Program-made: the position numbers and the translations under genes
The notes under the pieces: generated by a model
Told to the model about the DNA's origin: nothing
Databases searched by the model: none
The model's input: the letters and a program-made list of their open reading frames with translations, nothing else
In this document: positions 58,961-64,000 of the stretch, piece after piece
Numbering within the stretch: the stretch's first letter is position 1
Layout: the number at the start of each line of letters is the position of its first letter
Assembly: GCA_021234155.1 (NCBI GenBank)
Contig: JAJEKV010000002.1
Coordinates: 23,268,942-23,332,941, forward strand
Direction: 5' to 3'
Length of the DNA: 64,000 bases
Origin: Isoetes taiwanensis
Taxonomy: Eukaryota > Streptophyta > Lycopodiopsida > Isoetales > Isoetaceae

Positions 58961-59725
58961 AACTACTACAAAATATTCTTATGTTTTGTCAAAATTTATG
59001 AGACGCCCCTGAGTTCTATTTTATTCATGGGATGCTCTTGCTTGCATTACAGTATTTTGTACCTTTTAAAATTGTTCAAATACCTTTACGACTTATCTTA
59101 AGAGTTACGTTAATTCATGAAATGTCCCTAAGATTTTTGATAATTCACCAAATGCTTTTGCTACTTAAATTTCAAATGATTGAGACTTGATTCTAAACTT
59201 ATCCTTCAACGTCCTCAATTTTACTAGAACATAGTGCATCTGACTATCCACATCCTATGTAGCATTCTCAGTTCCATCAAAATCGAGAAAATCTTGCCCT
59301 GCTTTGCGCCTCTGGTTAACGAATTCGACCTTCAATTCTTTCTTGAACTCTAGATCATGCATGCATGCAAGAAACCATTAATTTGTATATGAATTGAAGT
59401 GCAGAACTTACGAGGAAATAATCGGCCCCTTAAATTCCAAAATTTATGGATGGAATCGTGGTTGAATCGCTGGGTTGTTGCCGATATAAGCTGATGGCTG
59501 CTATCTAGTTGCAATTGAGTGCCTTCGCCAAACAGGCGCCAAATAAAGTCCGATGTACATTCCATTGCAGAAGGTCGTCTCGACAAATACTTATATGTAG
59601 AGGGGCATTTGATGAAAATCATATTTATACAGGGGCATGCACAATGAGCAAGGACATCTCATGAATAGAATAAATCTCAGGGGCATCTCATGAATTTTGA
59701 CAAAACATAAGGGTATTTTGTAGTT
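58961..59725. mobile_element. Foldback / TIR element, about 765 bp
   Basis: The left arm 'aactactacaaaatattctt' plus 'atgttttgtcaaaa', 'atgagacgcccctgag' and the inverted right arm 'aactacaaaatacccttatg' plus 'ttttgtcaaaattcatgaga' match over about 80 bp. The style (ACTACAAAATACCC) recalls the Mutator-type element at 15396. No matching 9-bp flanks were found. The interior contains one unrecognised - strand frame (59350-59622). Confidence 0.65.
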
Positions 59726-61219
59726 CTCGCCTATTTTGTACTAGCCTTGTGAGGCAGAGATACGAATCCCCTTTGCAAGATTTATTTTGCAAAAAGATTA
59801 ATGGTCGCGGCAAAAAATTCCTTAATCCTAACCCTGTGAATCTGAAGCTTGCCATAAGTTCTAAGCATTGTTAGCTGCAAATAAAAACTAGCAGTAAAGA
59901 ATCATTTCAAATATTTCTAGCATTTGATGCATTGTAAGATAATGCATTCGATTTCTCAAATACTTCATGTCGTAGTGACCCTTCTGCAAAAATCCAAATC
60001 CGTACATTAGCTCCTTAACATTGCTATAATAGTTCCACAATATCCTGCAACAATTCCACCTCATATTCGCTAAAGATGTTAAGATGATATATCACAAAGG
60101 CTAATTTGCACAACACAAATTTGACAAGTAAATTAGATTTGTCAATGCAAAGATGGACCTTATAGATAGGATTTGTCAAGCCAGCAAAGCAGATTTGTGA
60201 TGGACAAGGATCTGCAGCTACATATTGCTCTGTTGAATTACATGGGCATTTCCTTAATTTATGAAAATACAAGGTATTTTCATAATTTTGATAGAATGCA
60301 ATGGCATTTTTATAAATTGCCCTTTCTTTTATAGCATGATGCCTAACATTGTTGATTGTGGGTATATCCAAGAGGCATTCCCCAAGGCTTGATTAATGGT
60401 CTGAGACTCAAATCCTAGTTATGTATTAGATATTTGGTGGTGATATCACATGTTTTGGTCAAGTGTCTACTATTATTTCTATGTTAATATGAACTTTTCT
60501 TACATTTTTCAAGAAAGAAATATAGATATAAAATATGTCCTTCACTTTAGATGGAAAAAATATTATTCAATTTAAAATGATCAACAAAACTTTCAAGAAA
60601 TAACCTTCTAGATTTTCAACTTCCACAACAACAAACTAGCAAAAGAAGAAAAAATGGGGGATCGCAGAAATCTAGATATGGAAAATTAACCTAAAAAATA
60701 ATAACGACATTATTGGTTTGCATGCCTATCCTTGTCCTTGTATTGAATCTCATAGACTCATAGATAATTTGGATACTGTGGACGACACAGATCAATTCAA
60801 TTTATTGAAAAAAATAATCTCGAGAATAATTCCCGTCTTTGAAAAGGTAATTTCTAGTTCCCATCTTTTGAAGACGGTTGTAGCATGATGTTAATACATA
60901 CTTGGCCATGGGTTATTAAGTGGGTATTGAAATTTAAAAACCATGAAATAAACCTCTGCTAGTTGATGTAAGAAGTGTGAGTGCAATTGCATATAGTTCT
61001 AGAAAACCACTACTCTATGTTGGTTTCCTAATGATGCAAAATAATTTTCAAAAGACACAACAATGATAAATTATAAATTACAAAAGACGCCTTTGTATTT
61101 GCACATGTACTAGTTTGCTTGATATTTGAATAAAGTCTGGTGTGCTTCAAGAAAACAAGTGGTTTGATAGTGGTTACTTATGAGACAAGTGTTTTTTCGG
61201 GAGCCTTATGATGAGTAAA
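59726..61219. other. Noncoding interior of the CACTA-like element
   Basis: AT-rich. A short imperfect inverted repeat, 'gaaaatacaaggtattttc', lies at about 60263. A - strand frame at 60024-60371 is unrecognised. No gene. Confidence 0.4.
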
Positions 61220-61697
61220 CACTCTGGATAGCTACATCATTTTAGGTGAAATCTATGAACAATTACTATAACAATCAAGTCGGTATTGAAACTATGCTAC
61301 AAACCACATCCATTTTATAATGTACACCGTGATAATAGAAAGCTGGCATGAATAACCACCATGGTATTTAAATTAGTATGAAAAACTATGGCACATACTA
61401 CTTTGACTTTGTGACAATAGAAAGCCAACATAAACAATCGTTGCCATAGTAAAGTGGTGTGAAAAACCATGCTCAACCCACCATCAATTTGATAAACCGT
61501 GCTACATTAGAAAACCAACATGAATTACCACTATTGATGTTAGAAACCATGTAATAAGCTAATATTGGTTTTTATAAATGACGCTATAACCATGTACTAG
61601 TTATGAAAACCACTATATTATGTGGTTTTTGTAAAGAATGAAAATTTTAACATAAAAAACCACCTCTATAGTGGTTTACTAGTGCTTTATTATAGTG

Positions 61698-63116
61698 CTT
61701 AAATTTTTGGGTGCCTTGTGTCACTGCACCACGGAGTCCTCTGCCTGTTGCCTCAAGAACAGAGGAATCCCGGGCCCCTGCATAAGCATCCGCAACTCCT
61801 ATCACATCATAAGCACCAGCAGGATCATCAACAAGGTCAGATGGTAGCACAATAGATGGAAACATCCGCCGGATCTCAGAGCCATTCAAAAGCTTCAATC
61901 GGAAGAGAAAATGCCAGGGACCACTACGCACTGGAAGAGAAGTGGGCACAGGCTGCAAAGCAAGCAGAGCAACACAGATCTTGGGGACCTGCACAATAGA
62001 ATGAGCCAAATATACACCCAGGCTATTAGCCATAGAAACCAAGAAATCAGGCACCATCAGATCAGGTGGAAGATCCTGAATCTGGAACCAACACGGGATT
62101 TTAACCGATGTCAAAGAACTGGTGGACATTGCCGGAGTATAATACTGATACAACACATAAGATTCACCTAAAGTATCCACCCCCCGACTAACCAATTGCC
62201 GCACGGAAGACTCAGCCTCAAATATGATTATGAAGAAATTATTTGGTAGGAATTTCAGAGACTGATACCTGGGCAAATCAATCCGCCTCAGATGTCCGGC
62301 AAGCCAAGAGCTAAACCTCCTCGTGTCCAATATGTAACCCGTGAAGTAGCCCAATACCACAAATGAAACCAGATTCTCAATGGTCTGAACATGCCTGGTA
62401 TGATCAATATCTATCCATGGAGTCTCCGGAAGAGCTGCCTGCAGGTCAACAGAGTGATGATCCTCCACAAATTTCAGAGCCTCTTGAACACGGGCAGTCC
62501 TACACTCCGGAGCCTTGCGATTGATCCAATCTGAAAACCCCGGCCGAGTGATGCGAGCAACGGTGTCATTGCTCCACCAGGCCAGGCGCACAGGAGTTGG
62601 GGCTGCCGCCCTGTCACCCTGAGAGGTATCCAGGGGCACCCCAGGAGGCACATCAGCTACATGCACCCTAGAAGAGGGCGCGTCACTAGCAAGTGATCCC
62701 TTCCCAAGCACAGGGGAAGAGGGCATCACAGATCCAGTTTTCAAAGAGGGCATGCTTGATGAAATCAAGACCGGAGTCTCCAAAATACAATCTACTGGGG
62801 TCTCAGAATTATATTGAGAGGAAGAGCAATCCACATACCTCTCAACCGAAGGGGATTCCAAGAGCTCCCTCATCTCTGCCACCAATTGCATGCCACTTCT
62901 TACAGCCCGCACCTCTTCATGCATGCCGAGACCCGCGCCCTTCCCCTTTACTGGAGGATTCTTCCTCCTCGCCATCTCTCTTGGCTTCAGCCTCAAGCCA
63001 TGAGGCTCAATCGATCCCCCATCAGCCTGTCTGGCAGGAGCCATGACATCCGAACCAGTCCGGAAATCAGCTGTTTGCGGCAACAAGCCACATGCAAAAC
63101 AACCGATGTTATACAT
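61698..63116 (-). CDS. L1 LINE ORF1 (gag-like nucleic-acid-binding protein), 3'-truncated by the nested element
   Basis: An open frame of about 470 codons on the - strand. The likely start is MAPARQADGG (63044), after an in-frame ATG at 63116. The N-terminal half is basic and then Ser/Pro-rich. From about residue 210 a DUF4283-like domain is visible: SLKFLPNNFFIIIFEAESSV, then KIPCWFQIQDLPPDLMVPDF, then RSGPWHFLFRLKL. Such ORF1 proteins bind element RNA and chaperone reverse transcription. The frame runs into the nested element near 61700-61720 and picks up a spurious tail (about 16 codons). The usual CCHC knuckle is not seen, perhaps lost by truncation. ORF2 does not follow; only its C-terminus survives at 56.2-56.4 kb. 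Confidence 0.75.
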
Positions 63117-63265
63117 TTCCAGAAAGAGCTCGGAGCCAGCTTTCCAACGAGCCTAAACACGCCGAAATCTGGTACCAGATAAGAGGATATCACCGATCAA
63201 AATTTCGCCGTCAGAACCCCAACCGCCCAATTCGACCGCCTTCCCCCCAATTGACCATATTCTTC

Positions 63266-63322
63266 TTTTTTTTTTTTGAAGAACTGTGTCAGCAATATAT
63301 TAAAAGAATGGTAATGCTCACC
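63266..63322 (-). mobile_element. Extra L1 3'-end piece with its own poly(A), at the 5' end of the L1 insertion
   Basis: T run 63266-63277 followed by 'gaagaactgtgtcagcaata' and 'tattaaaagaatggtaatg' matches the L1 3' end at 56153-56196. It lies inside the 14-bp TSD, directly upstream (in - strand sense) of the ORF1 leader. Confidence 0.85.
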
Positions 63323-63336
63323 TGCTTGTATACAAG
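63323..63336. repeat. 14-bp target-site duplication of the L1 insertion, right copy
   Basis: TGCTTGTATACAAG, identical to 56128-56141 and followed by TTTTGATATACTG. Confidence 0.85.
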
Positions 63337-63414
63337 TTTTGATATACTGTATAACGAAGTTTACAAAATATTATAAGATTTCAGGCAATCATACATGTTA
63401 TATTTTAAGGGATT

Positions 63415-63560
63415 ATAAAAGGGCCTCTCGCTGCTCTACGTCACACCCGTGTGAATATGCACCCAGACCAACGGTTAAATTTTAAAGTGTTAGATGTAAT
63501 AGTTTGTGTTCACTCAAAAAAAAATTGGCCCCTTCAGGGCCTTGTGAATTTTGTACGGAT
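63415..63560 (-). repeat. Right arm of the TGGGTGCATATTCACA inverted-repeat element
   Basis: On the - strand it reads 'aaggccctgaaggggccaat', 'tgggtgcatattcaca' and 'cagcgagag', the same order as 3640-3870. With 55975-56060 it forms the two arms of the element that received the L1. Confidence 0.65.
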
Positions 63561-64000
63561 TGATAAACAAAGTAGAATACATTTGTAATGCTATTATGGA
63601 CATGTTAAAAGACATTTTATTGATATGTTTGGCCTGCATGTACATGTTGATTCATCTCGTCATGTTTTGTGCCATTCTTCTCATGGTTAGCTGTGCATGA
63701 AAAAGAATCAATTGTGACTGTACATAAGAAAGTAGTAATGCAAGTGTAAATTAGAAAAAAACAATGGTGACTATACTTTATGAAATGATAGTGGGTTGTT
63801 TGAAGAAGAGGTTATCAACCATGAGGAAAGGGCAAGATTAGGGTTGCGGCAGTACACAGAACAAACTTGCAAGCAATCTCACAGATATGAGCAAGTTTTA
63901 AACGAATACATAAACTTCGGCGAAGAGTAAGGTGCATTCAAAGAAAAAGCACGATTCCAGACTGCCGAAATCAGAATCAATGATGAAACCCAATTTTTTT
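63561..64000. other. AT-rich noncoding end of the window
   Basis: No open frame or repeat boundary recognised. Confidence 0.4.

Larger units (their letters stand above)
56423..61697. mobile_element. CACTA-like element (5.3 kb, nonautonomous) nested in the L1
   Basis: The left end is CACTACATGG and the right end TATAGTG (inverted CACTATA). Both ends are followed inward by a (G/C)ACTAG(A/T)AAACCA motif and by many subterminal AACCATG/CATGGTT motifs (56430-56780 and 61220-61660), the usual layout of En/Spm elements. No transposase is recognizable. The 3-bp flanks (AAA and CTT) do not match, and about 22 bp outside each end (TGACACAAGGCACCCAAAA) are also inverted repeats. The true boundary could therefore lie at 56399 and 61722. 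Confidence 0.5.

Noticed and set aside
62693-63182. Two + strand frames over the L1 ORF1
   Set aside because: Antisense shadows of ORF1, which has the DUF4283-like domain on the other strand.

Overview
The window looks like nuclear DNA of a land plant with a large, transposon-crowded genome. The evidence is a plant-type DRM (domains rearranged) cytosine methyltransferase gene with GT-AG introns, plant-type L1 LINEs with a gag-like ORF1, a chromodomain Ty3/gypsy remnant, Mutator-like and hAT elements, and AT-rich noncoding DNA. A fern is my best guess, from the gene architecture and the mix of LINE families, but the sequence alone cannot prove it.

Layout. 1-25 kb has no intact gene. It holds dispersed and tandem repeats, truncated LINE 3' ends, a reverse-transcriptase remnant that resembles Penelope-like elements (about 7.4-7.85 kb), a gypsy/chromovirus 3' end with the start of its LTR (7.9-8.8 kb), a degenerate ORF region (9.2-10.2 kb), several foldback elements and a single captured exon of glucose-6-phosphate isomerase (20.65 kb). 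Two short nonautonomous elements are delimited by perfect target-site duplications (TSDs): an 892-bp Mutator-type element (9-bp TSD) and a 215-bp hAT-type element (8-bp TSD).

25.4-30.7 kb is the one intact host gene: a DRM-type de novo DNA methyltransferase on the + strand. I could thread 17 exons without any frame break (941 codons). It carries six UBA-like domains, four of them in tandemly duplicated exon pairs, ahead of the rearranged methyltransferase domain.

35-54.6 kb is a deeply nested transposon complex. A LINE with a (TTCTA)n tail is split at 36238/54508 by an 18.3-kb insertion whose ends are inverted repeats. Inside that sit a 5'-truncated poly(A)-tailed L1 (37.74-40.88 kb) and a 12.2-kb Mutator-like element (42154-54373) flanked by a 12-bp direct repeat. 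The Mutator-like element has a decayed SWIM-finger transposase on the - strand, a decayed Ulp1-type cysteine protease remnant on the + strand, long arrays of the palindromic pair GTGATTCC/GGAATCAC, and two different AT-rich satellites.

56.1-63.3 kb is a second nest. An L1 insertion is delimited by a 14-bp TSD, carries ORF1 on the - strand, and is interrupted by a 5.3-kb CACTA-like element that itself contains a foldback element. The L1 insertion sits inside an older inverted-repeat element, and its 5' end begins with a tailed piece of its own 3' end.
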